Below are positions 17,915 to 27,265 of a DNA stretch of 64,000 bases, one piece after another (the stretch's first letter is position 1; each line of letters opens with the position of its first letter). The notes below the pieces were generated by a model. That model was not told the DNA's origin, did no database searches, and saw only the letters and a list, made by a program, of their open reading frames with translations. The stretch is from contig CAZPHS010000009.1 in the NCBI GenBank assembly GCA_964586785.1, forward strand, positions 4,130 to 68,129. The letters are read 5' to 3'. The stretch comes from SZUA-584 sp041656035. Lineage in GTDB: Bacteria; Bacillota; Clostridia; Christensenellales; SZUA-584. A program made the position numbers and the translations under genes.

Positions 17915-18523
17915 ATGAGAAATATTGAAAGCATTTATTTATCGAAACTTGAGCGTTTCCAGAACGTGCTTGAACGCGGCGCCGCAAAACAAGGCGGAGC
18001 GGTATTCGAAGATATACTTCGTAAAGTTCAGGTGCGTATGAGCGGAACCGTCGCGGCGGAGCCTGCGGCGGAAACGTATGCGGAATACGCCGATCCCGTT
18101 TCCGCGGACAAAAGCCAAATTGATTCGGCGATTGAGTATGCGGCAAGAATTACGGGGTTAAGCCCCGCGCTTATACGCGCGGTTATAATGACGGAATCAT
18201 CGTTCCGTCCCAACGCGGTTTCAAGGTGCGGCGCGCAAGGGCTTATGCAGCTTATGCCGGGCACCGCGAGGGAGCTTGGCGTGCGGGATTCGTTCGATGT
18301 ATTCCAGAATGTGCTCGGGGGCTGCACTTATCTTAAAAAGCAGATTAAACGGTTCGGGGATTTGCGCCTGGCGCTTGCGGCGTACAACACAGGCCCCGGC
18401 CGCGTGGCGTCTTATCGTATTACGGACCCCGACGACCCCGAGCAATACGAAAAGCTGTCCAAAGGCGTGCGGGGTTATGTGAGCAAAGTACTAAAATATT
18501 ATAATAAATATTCGGGCATTTAA
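17915..18523 (+). CDS. SLT-type lytic transglycosylase, probably rod-associated
   Basis: 202 residues. The C-terminal 115 residues form a lysozyme-like SLT domain: catalytic Glu in AVIMTESSF, then GAQGLMQLMPGTA, LALAAYNTGPGRV and a final YVSKVLKYY. The N-terminal 80 residues carry no signal peptide but have AVFEDIL (F31), resembling FliE. It lies directly before flgB. Since peptidoglycan must be opened for the rod and there is no FlgJ here, this is the best candidate for that job (inference); CwlQ of Bacillus is comparable. ATG 17915 or GTG 17912 are both possible; no clear ribosome site is visible. Confidence 0.85.
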   Translation: MRNIESIYLSKLERFQNVLERGAAKQGGAVFEDILRKVQVRMSGTVAAEPAAETYAEYADPVSADKSQIDSAIEYAARITGLSPALIRAVIMTESSFRPNAVSRCGAQGLMQLMPGTARELGVRDSFDVFQNVLGGCTYLKKQIKRFGDLRLALAAYNTGPGRVASYRITDPDDPEQYEKLSKGVRGYVSKVLKYYNKYSGI

Positions 18524-18536
18524 AGGGGGGTACATT

Positions 18537-18932
18537 TTGTTCGGCAATGTTTTTAATAATGTTGATGTTCTGCACAAGGGGCTTGACGCGTCGTGGCTGA
18601 AAAACAATGTGATTGCCAATAACATAGCCAATGTCGATACGCCCGGGTTTAAGGCTTCGTCGGTTTCGTTTGAATCTTCATTTAAGGCGGCGCTTGGGCG
18701 CGGATTTTCGGCAAAAAAGACGCGCGCCAAACATATTGACTTTTCAGGAAGCGATATGCGCGGCGTTGTAACGCTCGATAACGGCACAGCCTACAGGATG
18801 GACGGCAATAACGTAAACATAGACGCGCAAAACGCCGAGCTCGCGAAAAACACCATATATTATAACGCTCTTGTCCAGCAGCTTTCGAGCGAGTTTAGAA
18901 AATTGCGCACGGCTATAAACGAAGGAGGTTAA
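18537..18932 (+). CDS. flgB: Flagellar rod protein FlgB
   Basis: 131 residues with a rod-protein N-terminus (LDASWLKNNVIANNIANVDT) and a C-terminal heptad segment (YNALVQQLSSEFRKLRTAI). The start codon is TTG at 18537, 7 bases after AAAGGGGGG. FlgB is a proximal rod component that joins the MS ring via FliE. flgC follows with its ribosome site inside the flgB end. Confidence 0.95.
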   Translation: MFGNVFNNVDVLHKGLDASWLKNNVIANNIANVDTPGFKASSVSFESSFKAALGRGFSAKKTRAKHIDFSGSDMRGVVTLDNGTAYRMDGNNVNIDAQNAELAKNTIYYNALVQQLSSEFRKLRTAINEGG

Positions 18933-18937
18933 TGCAC

Positions 18938-19360
18938 ATGGCTTTTTTAAAGTCGCTTGACATAAGCGCTTCGGCGCTGACCGCGCAGCGTATGCGGATG
19001 GATATAATAAGCCAGAATATAGCGAACGCCACAACAACGCGAACGGCAGGCGGTGAACCTTACCGCAGACGAATAGCGGTGATGAGCGAGAGGCCTTCCG
19101 CTTTCGAGACGGTGTTTGGCAAAGCGCTGGGCGGCGGCGTAAAAGTTTCGGGTATTGTTGAGGACGCGTCGGATTTTGAATACAAATACGACCCGGGTCA
19201 TCCCGATGCCAACGAGCAAGGATACGTTGCTATGCCTAATGTGGACGAGGTTGAAGAAATAATAGATATGATGTCTGCCTCGCGGTCGTTCGAGGCTAAT
19301 GTTACCGTGCTTAACGCAACGAAAGGAATGGCAATGAAAGCGTTGGAGATAGGGCGGTAG
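18938..19360 (+). CDS. flgC: Flagellar rod protein FlgC
   Basis: 140 residues with the axial-family N-terminus (SLDISASALTAQRMRMDII, SQNIANATT) and C-terminus (MMSASRSFEANVTVLNATK). I use ATG 18938, 9 bases from AAGGAGG. ATG 18932 in the same frame is 3 bases from it and overlaps the flgB stop by one base. It is a proximal rod subunit exported by the flagellar gate. Confidence 0.95.
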   Translation: MAFLKSLDISASALTAQRMRMDIISQNIANATTTRTAGGEPYRRRIAVMSERPSAFETVFGKALGGGVKVSGIVEDASDFEYKYDPGHPDANEQGYVAMPNVDEVEEIIDMMSASRSFEANVTVLNATKGMAMKALEIGR

Positions 19361-19384
19361 TTGTTTTTTTAGGAGGGGTTTAAA

Positions 19385-19675
19385 ATGCAGGTAAACGGTA
19401 TAGGCGGTGTTGCGTCGCAGGCCGCCGTGAAGGGGACGGAACAATCAAGCGGGCAAAGCGGTTTCGCCGATATTCTTTCGGAAGCTATAGGAAGCGCTAA
19501 AGAGGCGGAAAAAAGCGCGGGCGAACAAAACGCCGCTCTCCTTACCGGAGAGGTTGACGATTTGCACACGCCCTTGGTGGAAGCGCAGAAAGCCGAGCTT
19601 ATACTCAGCCTTGCGGTGCAGGTAAGAAACAAGGTTATTGAGGCTTACAATGATATAATGCGTATGCAGGTATAG
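19385..19675 (+). CDS. fliE: MS ring-rod junction protein FliE
   Basis: 96 residues with the FliE C-terminus (LILSLAVQVRNKVIEAYNDI, MRMQV). The N-terminal part has SGFADIL (F27), the probable export-gate motif FxxxL. The start ATG follows AGGAGGGG. In Bacillus fliE is followed by fliF; here it is followed by fliO, and fliF starts 17 kb away, so the operon has been rearranged. Confidence 0.95.
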   Translation: MQVNGIGGVASQAAVKGTEQSSGQSGFADILSEAIGSAKEAEKSAGEQNAALLTGEVDDLHTPLVEAQKAELILSLAVQVRNKVIEAYNDIMRMQV

Positions 19676-19703
19676 TATATTAACCTTAAGAGTGTAGCAT
19701 ATT

Positions 19704-19733
19704 TTGTTTCATACAAATCAATAAGGGTATATA
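19704..19733 (+). promoter_or_regulatory. Possible sigma-A promoter before fliO
   Basis: TTGTTT (19704-19709), 18-base spacer, TATATA (19728-19733) in the 83-base gap between fliE and fliO. The -35 fits only at four of six positions. It may give the export-gate genes some independent transcription, but could be a chance match in AT-rich DNA. Confidence 0.3.
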
Positions 19734-19758
19734 AAGTGTAGACTGAGAGGGGTCACTG

Positions 19759-20274
19759 ATGGGGGATAACGACTGGTATACTCTTTTTATTATTCTTATT
19801 ATGGTCGCGGTAATGGTGGGGGCTTATTTCACCACCAAGTTTTTATCCGGTAAAGCCGGACGCATGATTAAAAGCAAACATATTAAAGTTATCGATCGCG
19901 TGGCTTTAGCCAAAGACAAAGCATTGTTTCTTACAAAAGTAGGCGGCAAATGTTTTTTTATTGGCGTGACTAATCAAACAATTAACAATATAAGCGAGAT
20001 AGACCTAAGCGAGTTAAATATTGTTTCAGAAGACGCGGCTGATGTTTCCTCCAAAAACTTTTTCGGCAGGTTTTCGGATTTTCTTGCAAGCGCGAAAAAC
20101 GCTCCTGAGAATTTGCGCAAAGCAAAAAACGAATATAAACAAACAAAAAATCAGACAGCCGAGCCCGCGAAAACAGGCGTTGACGACGATTATGCGGACC
20201 AGATAAGCCGCGCGATAGAACAGCGGAGGGAAAAAGCGGGCAAAAAATCCGGCGGCGCAGAGGGCGGCAAATGA
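19759..20274 (+). CDS. fliO: Flagellar export assembly protein FliO
   Basis: 171 residues. One membrane helix (about 8-28) is followed by the FliO beta domain (IKVIDRVALAKDKALFLTKV, then GGKCFFIGVTNQ). The charged C-terminal tail of about 85 residues has many Lys and Glu. FliO helps assemble the FliP ring. Its stop overlaps the fliP start as ATGA. Context before fliPQR supports the call although the family is weakly conserved. Confidence 0.88.
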   Translation: MGDNDWYTLFIILIMVAVMVGAYFTTKFLSGKAGRMIKSKHIKVIDRVALAKDKALFLTKVGGKCFFIGVTNQTINNISEIDLSELNIVSEDAADVSSKNFFGRFSDFLASAKNAPENLRKAKNEYKQTKNQTAEPAKTGVDDDYADQISRAIEQRREKAGKKSGGAEGGK

Positions 20275-21065
20275 ACAATAAAAACTCAAAGCGGCCGGCA
20301 AGAAGCCGCCGACGGACGATAAAAAAAATGGTTATAACAAGCGTGATGCTTATTGCTCTTATCTTTTTGTTTTCCGGATGCGCGGCGGATACGGATACAT
20401 CGTCTGAAAATCCGATGCTGGGAGGGCTGCTCGGCGACAGGGCTCAGACAGTAGACATTCTTTTGTTGCTTACTATATTATCGCTGCTCCCGTCCATATT
20501 GATAATGCTTACCTGTTTTCCGCGCATTATCATTGTGCTTTCGCTTATTCGCAACGGTCTTGGGCTGCAGCAAATGCCGCCTAACCAGGTTTTAATAGGG
20601 CTTGCGCTGTTTTTGACGTTTTTTGTTATGTCGCCTGTTATTGAAGATATTAACGTAAACGCGTACCAGCCGTATGCGGCGGAACAGATAGAATCGGAAG
20701 AAGCGCTTGAGCGCGCCATGGAGCCCGTCCGCGATTTTATGTTTAGGCAGACATATAAAAGCGACTTGGATTACTTTGTATCCATATCGCCGAGCGATAA
20801 GACTGTGCAAAGTCCGGAGCAGGTGTCTAACACAGCCCTTATTCCGGCGTTTATAACAAGCGAAATAAAGCGCGGGTTTCAGATTGGATTTTTGCTATAC
20901 ATACCGTTTATTGTTCTTGATATGATTGTGGCCAGCGCGCTGATGTCTATGGGCATGATGATGCTGCCGCCTATAATTATATCTTTACCGTTTAAGGTGC
21001 TGTTGTTTGTATTGGTTGACGGATGGACGCTTACGGTGCGCACGCTTATAAACAGCTTCGCATAG
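20271..21065 (+). CDS. fliP: Flagellar export gate protein FliP
   Basis: 264 residues with FliP signatures (PRIIIVLSLIRNGLG, MPPNQVLIGLALFLTFF, IPAFITSEIKRGFQIGF). The N-terminus is a signal sequence: a basic region RSRRRTIKK, a hydrophobic stretch, then LFSGC with C37, which looks like a lipobox. FliP signal peptides are known to be cleaved in other bacteria; a lipoprotein-type one would be unusual. FliP forms the core of the export gate with FliQ and FliR. Confidence 0.96.
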   Translation: MNNKNSKRPARSRRRTIKKMVITSVMLIALIFLFSGCAADTDTSSENPMLGGLLGDRAQTVDILLLLTILSLLPSILIMLTCFPRIIIVLSLIRNGLGLQQMPPNQVLIGLALFLTFFVMSPVIEDINVNAYQPYAAEQIESEEALERAMEPVRDFMFRQTYKSDLDYFVSISPSDKTVQSPEQVSNTALIPAFITSEIKRGFQIGFLLYIPFIVLDMIVASALMSMGMMMLPPIIISLPFKVLLFVLVDGWTLTVRTLINSFA

Positions 21066-21116
21066 CCCGTATTTTAATAAAAAATAGTAGCACGAGTAAT
21101 GGGGAGGTTATATAGG

Positions 21117-21386
21117 TTGAGCCAGTCTGAAGTCATCACCGTAATGCAGGACGGAATAACGACAATCATAACCGTCGCGGCGCCGATTTTAATTGTGGCT
21201 ATGGTTGTGGGCGTAATTATTTCCATATTTCAGGCGACCACACAAATAAACGAGCAGACGCTTGCTTTTGTGCCGAAAATCATAGCCATACTGATTGTTA
21301 TTTTGTTGTTCGGCGGAATGATGCTGACAAACTTAACGGATTTCGCAAGGCGCATGTTCGGCTATGTTGACACGATGCTAAGATAG
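21117..21386 (+). CDS. fliQ: Flagellar export gate protein FliQ
   Basis: 89 residues, two membrane helices, with the FliQ signature SIFQATTQINEQTLAFVPK. I place the start at TTG 21117 (MSQSEVITVMQDG), 10 bases after GGGGAGG. The upstream in-frame ATG 21099 overlaps the ribosome site itself and would add residues not usual in FliQ. Confidence 0.93.
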   Translation: MSQSEVITVMQDGITTIITVAAPILIVAMVVGVIISIFQATTQINEQTLAFVPKIIAILIVILLFGGMMLTNLTDFARRMFGYVDTMLR

Positions 21387-21397
21387 ACGAGGCGGAA

Positions 21398-22180
21398 ATG
21401 GAAGAGATAATAAACAGCGTAACGGCAAATGTTGATTATTTTGTTCTTATGCTTCTGCGTATAAGCGGATTGCTTATTTCATCTCCCATATTTGGCAGGC
21501 ATAATATACCGAATATGCTGAAAATAGCTTTTTGCCTTCTGGTTACTTACATAACATTTGCTGCGGAGCCGAGCGGCATTGTGCTGTACGGAGGGGCGGC
21601 CGATTTTATACTTCTTTGCGTTAAGGAACTGCTCTTTGGGTTGGCGCTTGGTTATGTGACAACGCTGTTTTTCTCAATAGTACAAACGGCGGGACAGGTT
21701 ATGGATATGCAGATGGGATTCGGCATGGTAAATGTGTTCGACGTGCAAAGCAATATAAGCGTACCCGTTACCGGAAACCTTATGTATGTGGTTATGCTTA
21801 TAACATTTTTCGGCGTTGACGGGCATATAAAGCTTATACATATTATCCGCGGCACATTCGGGCACATACCGGTAGGCGGGGTTGCGCTTAATCCGGTTAT
21901 TGGCCTGGTTGCTCTTAAGGTGTTTGCCCTTGCGTTCCTGCTGTCGGTAAACGTGGCCATGCCGCTTATAGCGTCCGGCCTGCTTGGAGAAGTGGCGATG
22001 GGGTTTATAGTGCGGGCTATACCACAAATGAATGTATTTGTAGTGGGCATACCTTTAAAAATAGCGATAGGTTTTTTAATGCTGCTGCTTATTCTGCCCG
22101 TCTTTATTCACTTTACGGACACGCTGTTTAAAAACATGTTTGTTTCGATAGACGGCATGATTTCGGGGCTTGCCGGATGA
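21398..22180 (+). CDS. fliR: Flagellar export gate protein FliR
   Basis: 260 residues, about six membrane helices, with FliR motifs (LLRISGLLISSPIFG, VKELLFGLALGYV, QTAGQVMDMQMGFGM). It completes the FliPQR gate. Start ATG 21398 follows GAGGCGG. The last four bases overlap flhB as ATGA. Confidence 0.95.
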   Translation: MEEIINSVTANVDYFVLMLLRISGLLISSPIFGRHNIPNMLKIAFCLLVTYITFAAEPSGIVLYGGAADFILLCVKELLFGLALGYVTTLFFSIVQTAGQVMDMQMGFGMVNVFDVQSNISVPVTGNLMYVVMLITFFGVDGHIKLIHIIRGTFGHIPVGGVALNPVIGLVALKVFALAFLLSVNVAMPLIASGLLGEVAMGFIVRAIPQMNVFVVGIPLKIAIGFLMLLLILPVFIHFTDTLFKNMFVSIDGMISGLAG

Positions 22181-23253
22181 GCCCGCAGCAGCAATCCGGA
22201 GAAAAAACAGAAAAAGCAACACCGCGAAAAAAACGGGAAGCAAGAGAAAAGGGACAGGTATATAAAAGCACGGAGGTAATCACCGCATTATCCTTAATGC
22301 TGGCCTTCGGGGTGCTGGCAGTGTTCGGGGCGGGTATGGTGTCTAATATAAAAAAGCTTATGACACACTTTTTTACCGCCGACGCGCCCGATAATTTCTC
22401 CATAGCGGCCGTGTCGCGATACATGACGGACGCCGCGTGGATGTTTTTGCAGGTTATGGTACCGCTTTTGCTGGCGGCTTTTATAGGCGGAATTCTGTTC
22501 AACGTGGTGCAGGTCGGGTTCGTGTTTACCACACAAGCATTGCAGCCAAAGCTTGAGCGTATAAGCATGGCGGCGGGTATAAAACGGATTTTTTCGATGA
22601 GAACGCTTCTCGATCTCGCAAAAGCGATAATAAAGATAACGATTCTCGTCGTGGTGGCTTATGGGGAGTATGAGAAGAATCTAAACGGGTTCGCGTGGCT
22701 TATGCACGAAGATGTCGCAAAGGCGGCGGCGGGTTTTACCGATACCCTTATATCGGTCGCCTTCAGCCTTGGAATAGCGCTCGCTATATTCGCGCCGTTT
22801 GATTATATGTTTCAGCGCTGGAAATACAACAAAGATTTGATGATGACAAAACAGGAAGTTAAGGACGAGTACAAGCTTACGGAGGGAGACCCTTTTATAA
22901 AGGGGAAAATCGCGCAGAAGCAGCGCCAGATGAGCCGGATGCGCATGGTGCAGGCGGTTAAAGACGCTGACGTTGTTATAACGAACCCGACGCATTACGC
23001 GGTGGCGCTTTCATATAAGGAAGGCAAAAACACGGCGCCCGTGGTCGTCGCGAAGGGCATGGATTACCTGGCAAAGCGCATAAAAGAGGAAGCAAAAAAG
23101 AATTTGGTGGAAATTGTGGAGAACAAGATTCTTGCTCAGTCGCTGTATTTTTTCTGCGAGGTGGGCGGCGAGGTGCCGGAGGAAATGTATAAGGCGGTTG
23201 CCGAGGTTTTGGCCTATGTATACCGCTTAAAGAACAAGGGGGGGCGCGCGTGA
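22177..23253 (+). CDS. flhB: Flagellar export switch protein FlhB
   Basis: 358 residues. It opens with GEKTEKATPRKKREAREKGQ, has four membrane helices to about residue 210, then the cytoplasmic domain with the self-cleavage site NPTH at 270-273. The site is intact, so the usual cleavage and substrate switching from rod/hook to filament is expected. Overlaps fliR by ATGA and flhA by GTGA. Confidence 0.97.
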   Translation: MSPQQQSGEKTEKATPRKKREAREKGQVYKSTEVITALSLMLAFGVLAVFGAGMVSNIKKLMTHFFTADAPDNFSIAAVSRYMTDAAWMFLQVMVPLLLAAFIGGILFNVVQVGFVFTTQALQPKLERISMAAGIKRIFSMRTLLDLAKAIIKITILVVVAYGEYEKNLNGFAWLMHEDVAKAAAGFTDTLISVAFSLGIALAIFAPFDYMFQRWKYNKDLMMTKQEVKDEYKLTEGDPFIKGKIAQKQRQMSRMRMVQAVKDADVVITNPTHYAVALSYKEGKNTAPVVVAKGMDYLAKRIKEEAKKNLVEIVENKILAQSLYFFCEVGGEVPEEMYKAVAEVLAYVYRLKNKGGRA

Positions 23254-25283
23254 AATTTACGGACATTCTCGTGGCGGTTCTGCTGCTGGCAATAATACTT
23301 ATCATTATACTGCCGCTTTCTCCGGGCTTGATGGACTTTTTTCTGATTGCGAATATAGCGATATCGCTTCTTATACTGCTTATTACCCTTTATACTAAAA
23401 CGACGCTCGAGTTTTCAACCTATCCGACGATGCTGCTTATAGTGACGCTGCTGCGGCTGGCGCTTAATATTTCCTCTACGCGCCTTATATTAAGCAACGG
23501 CGGAGACGCCGGAAACGTAATAAAAACTTTCGGCAGCTTTGTTGTGGGAAGCAATTTGGTCGTGGGGTTTGTTATTTTCCTTATTATTGTTGTGGTTCAG
23601 TTTGTCGTAATCACAAAGGGCGCGGAGCGCGTCGCGGAAGTGTCGGCGCGGTTTACGCTTGACGCGATGCCCGGCAAGCAGATGGCGATAGACGCCGATT
23701 TAAGCTCCGGACTTATTGACGAGGAACAGGCGAGGAAACGCAGACAGGACATACAGCGGGAAGCGGATTTCTACGGCTCTATGGACGGCGCGTCTAAATT
23801 TGTTAAGGGCGACGCTATTGTAGGCATTATAATCACCGTAATAAATATAGTAGGCGGTATTATTATAGGCTTAACCGGCTCCGGCATGGGCTTTGATCAG
23901 GTTATACAGGTATATACGCTTGCGACGGTAGGCGACGGGCTGTGCAGCCAGATACCCGCGCTGCTTATTTCGATAGCCACGGGCATTATTGTTACCCGTT
24001 CCGCGACCGAAAAAAGTTTTGGGCAGGATGTTTCAAGACAGCTTTTCGGCCAGCCGCTTGTGTTTTATATACTTGGCGGGATGCTTTCTCTTATAGGGTT
24101 TATACCCGGGCTGCCCACCATACCCATATTGCTTATAGCGATAGTGCTGGTGATTGCGGGGTATACGCGTAAACGGCGTGAAACCAGAATGGAAGAGGCG
24201 GAACAGAAAACGGAAGCCGAGACCACCGCCGCCGAAAAACGCAAGCCGGAAAGCGTTACATCGCTGCTGCACGTTGATTTAATAGAGATGGAGTTCGGCT
24301 ACGGTCTTATATCGCTTGTTGACGCGTCGCAGGGGGGCGATTTGCTTGATCGCGTGGTTATGATACGCCGTCAATGCGCGCTTGAGCTGGGCATTATAGT
24401 GCCTATAGTCAGGCTGCGCGATAACATACAGCTTGGCACCAAGGAATACGTAATAAAAATAAGAGGTCTTGACGTGGCGCGCGGCGACGTTATGCTTGGG
24501 CGATATCTTGCGTTAAAGCCCGAAGACGTGGACGAGCCTGTGGAGGGCATAGAAACAATAGAGCCGGCTTTCGGGCTGCCCGCTTTATGGATTGAGGAAA
24601 AGGACAGGGAGAAAGCGGAGCTGAAAGGTTATACGACTATTGACGTGCCTTCCGTAATTTCAACGCACTTGATGGAAGTGATAAAGCGGCACGCGGACGA
24701 GCTTCTCGGGCGCCAGCAGGTTCAGACTATAATAGACAATATCAAAAGCCAGCAGCCCGCTCTTGTTGAGGAAGTGGTGCCCAAAATGTTCACCGTGGGC
24801 GAAGTGCAAAAGGTGCTTGCCAATCTCTTACGCGAGGGCGTATCCATACGCGATATAGGCTCCATACTCGAAATACTCGGGGACTTTGGCAATATAACGC
24901 GGGACACCGAGCTGCTGACAGAGTATGTGCGCCAGAAGCTGAAACGGGCGATTACCAAAAACTTTATACCGGACGGTAAAGCGCGCGTGATCACGCTTGA
25001 CCCCGACGTTGAAAAAGCGATATCCGGCAGCATAAGGCAAACAGACAAGGGCTCCGCGCTTGCTCTCGAGCCTTCCCAGATACAGCAGATGCTCGGCAAT
25101 CTAAAAGACGCGGTCGAGCATTTCTTAAGCCTTGGTATTCCGCCAATGGTGATTACATCGCCGCAGATACGTAAACATATCAAAAACCTCTCTGCGCAGG
25201 TTTATCCGGAACTGGTTGTGCTTTCATACAGCGAGCTTGAGCAGAATGTTGAAATCTATTCAGACTGGACGGTGAGTTTCTAG
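23250..25283 (+). CDS. flhA: Flagellar export gate protein FlhA
   Basis: 677 residues, near the family's usual length. The first 320 residues hold the membrane helices and the FHIPEP-type conserved loop (RFTLDAMPGKQMAIDADL). The rest is the cytoplasmic ring-forming domain that receives chaperone-substrate complexes. The start is GTG 23250, overlapping the flhB stop. flhF follows with no gap. Confidence 0.97.
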   Translation: MKFTDILVAVLLLAIILIIILPLSPGLMDFFLIANIAISLLILLITLYTKTTLEFSTYPTMLLIVTLLRLALNISSTRLILSNGGDAGNVIKTFGSFVVGSNLVVGFVIFLIIVVVQFVVITKGAERVAEVSARFTLDAMPGKQMAIDADLSSGLIDEEQARKRRQDIQREADFYGSMDGASKFVKGDAIVGIIITVINIVGGIIIGLTGSGMGFDQVIQVYTLATVGDGLCSQIPALLISIATGIIVTRSATEKSFGQDVSRQLFGQPLVFYILGGMLSLIGFIPGLPTIPILLIAIVLVIAGYTRKRRETRMEEAEQKTEAETTAAEKRKPESVTSLLHVDLIEMEFGYGLISLVDASQGGDLLDRVVMIRRQCALELGIIVPIVRLRDNIQLGTKEYVIKIRGLDVARGDVMLGRYLALKPEDVDEPVEGIETIEPAFGLPALWIEEKDREKAELKGYTTIDVPSVISTHLMEVIKRHADELLGRQQVQTIIDNIKSQQPALVEEVVPKMFTVGEVQKVLANLLREGVSIRDIGSILEILGDFGNITRDTELLTEYVRQKLKRAITKNFIPDGKARVITLDPDVEKAISGSIRQTDKGSALALEPSQIQQMLGNLKDAVEHFLSLGIPPMVITSPQIRKHIKNLSAQVYPELVVLSYSELEQNVEIYSDWTVSF

Positions 25284-26396
25284 GTGTTTGTTAAAAGATT
25301 TGTAGCGTCCGATATGCAGGAAGCGATAAAGAAAATTCGCAAGGATTTCGGTCCTGACGCGGTAATACTGGACAGCAAGCATGTACGCGGCAAAGGCATA
25401 GGCGGCATTTTAAAAAAGAATGTGGAGGTTGTCGCGGCTTACGAACCCAACAGGGCGGCGCCAGTATTAAAGCCAACTCCGGAAGCGCCCGCTGTCGAAA
25501 AAGACGCCGCTATTGAACCGCTGGCGGAGCAAATCAAATCGCTTAAAAGCATCGTCGCGGATATAAGCAACAGGATGAGAATAAACACCCGCGATAATTC
25601 GCTTAATTTACCGCCCGAATTGCTGGATTTATATCACGCTCTGCTGGACAGGGACGTATGCGAGGATCTGGCGCATGAGCTTGTGACTTTAACGCATGGC
25701 GTGCGCAGCAAAAAAGATTTGGAACTCGACGCGGTGGCGCAGCAGATTGTTATGGACAGGCTGGGTGAGCCGATATCTATAAAGCTTAAAAAGTTTGAGC
25801 AGACGGTGCTTATGTTTGCGGGGCCGACGGGCGCGGGGAAAACAACAACGCTTGTAAAACTGGCGGGACGGCTCGCGCTTGACCAGAACCAGAAAGTCGG
25901 GCTTATCAACATGGATACCTACAGGGTTGGCGCTATGGAGCATATGAGGATATATTCCGATATAATGGACATACCGCTAAAAACCGCCTACAACGCAAAA
26001 GAGCTGAAAACGGCTGTTGAGGCCCTCGCGGGTCAAGACGTGATACTTATAGACACGGCGGGAAAAAGCGTAGGCGACGCTTCTTACAGAAAAGAACTCC
26101 AAGATTACATTGCCGCCGCGAATGTGGATGAAATATATCTTGTTTTAAGCATTGTGACCGGCAGCAGGGTATGCAAAGATATAATACGGAATTATTCGTT
26201 TATTCCAAACTACAGGCTTATAGTGACAAAGCTTGATGAAGTGGGTTCGTGGGGAAACATACTGAATATAGCAGACTATGCGAAAAAGCCGCTGTCGTAT
26301 ATTACAATGGGACAAAATGTACCCGATGATATCAGCCAGGTGGATACCGAGAAGCTGGCGGACAATATCATAGGGAGACGAGAGGTTGTATTATGA
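25284..26396 (+). CDS. flhF: Flagellar placement GTPase FlhF
   Basis: 370 residues. The N-terminus MFVKRFVASDMQEAIKKIRK and a variable B region (about 75-120) precede the SRP-type GTPase domain with GPTGAGKTTTLVKLA near residue 180 and LINMDTYRVGA. FlhF fixes the number and place of flagella together with FlhG, encoded next. GTG start directly after the flhA stop. The flhG start overlaps its stop (ATGA). Confidence 0.96.
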   Translation: MFVKRFVASDMQEAIKKIRKDFGPDAVILDSKHVRGKGIGGILKKNVEVVAAYEPNRAAPVLKPTPEAPAVEKDAAIEPLAEQIKSLKSIVADISNRMRINTRDNSLNLPPELLDLYHALLDRDVCEDLAHELVTLTHGVRSKKDLELDAVAQQIVMDRLGEPISIKLKKFEQTVLMFAGPTGAGKTTTLVKLAGRLALDQNQKVGLINMDTYRVGAMEHMRIYSDIMDIPLKTAYNAKELKTAVEALAGQDVILIDTAGKSVGDASYRKELQDYIAAANVDEIYLVLSIVTGSRVCKDIIRNYSFIPNYRLIVTKLDEVGSWGNILNIADYAKKPLSYITMGQNVPDDISQVDTEKLADNIIGRREVVL

Positions 26397-27259
26397 TGGA
26401 TCAGGCTGAAAGCCTCCGCAGGCAGATGAATGTGCGGAAAAGAAAAACAACAATCGTAACCATCACAAGCGGCAAGGGAGGCGTTGGTAAGTCAAGCCTC
26501 GCGCTGAACCTTGGCATTGCCCTTAACAGGCGGGGCAACAGGGTGCTTATTATTGACACGGATTTTGGATTCTCTAATATTGACGTTATGCTTGGAGTGC
26601 ATTCCAGGTACGATTTGATGGACGTTATTGAAAACCGCAGGAAGATAGGCGAAATTATTGAAATAGGGCTTGAGGGCGTTCAGTTTATATCGGGCGGCTC
26701 CGGCGTTTATGAATTGACTAAGCTTGATTCGAACCGGCTTATGCATATGGTGGGCAGCCTTTTAGAGCTTGAAAACGCCTGTGATACTATAATATTTGAT
26801 ACCGGCGCGGGTTTTTCGGACAATTCGCTTCGGCTTATAAACGCGAGCCATGAAACAATACTTGTCACAACTCCGGAGCCGACGGCTATTGTGGACGCGT
26901 ACGCGCTTTTGAAAATGGTTCACGAGCAGGGCGAAAATCCGACGGTAAGCCTTGTCCTTAATAAGGCCGACGATATGCGCGAGGCAGAATCGGTAATGGA
27001 CGGGCTGATACGAATTGTAGAGAAGAATACGAATATACAAATGCGCAAATTGGCGGTTATTCCGCGTGATATAAACATGCAGCACGCAATTAAAAAACAA
27101 GTGCCTATACTTATCGGTCATCCCAAATGCGCCGCGTCGGCACAGCTAAACGTGCTTGTACAAAGATTCTTGAGCATACCTCCCGCCGAGCGCAGGAAAT
27201 TCGGGTTAGCCGTATTTCTTGAAAAGTTTATTGCTAAAAATGACGCTGTGAAGGAGTAG
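26393..27259 (+). CDS. flhG: MinD-like ATPase FlhG (YlxH)
   Basis: 288 residues. A short basic N-terminal helix is followed by the deviant Walker A TSGKGGVGKSSLALNLG, DTDFGFSNIDVMLG and IFDTGAGFSDNS. It stimulates the FlhF GTPase and limits flagellar number. The order flhA-flhF-flhG is conserved in Bacillota. Confidence 0.96.
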   Translation: MMDQAESLRRQMNVRKRKTTIVTITSGKGGVGKSSLALNLGIALNRRGNRVLIIDTDFGFSNIDVMLGVHSRYDLMDVIENRRKIGEIIEIGLEGVQFISGGSGVYELTKLDSNRLMHMVGSLLELENACDTIIFDTGAGFSDNSLRLINASHETILVTTPEPTAIVDAYALLKMVHEQGENPTVSLVLNKADDMREAESVMDGLIRIVEKNTNIQMRKLAVIPRDINMQHAIKKQVPILIGHPKCAASAQLNVLVQRFLSIPPAERRKFGLAVFLEKFIAKNDAVKE

Positions 27260-27265
27260 ATTATT

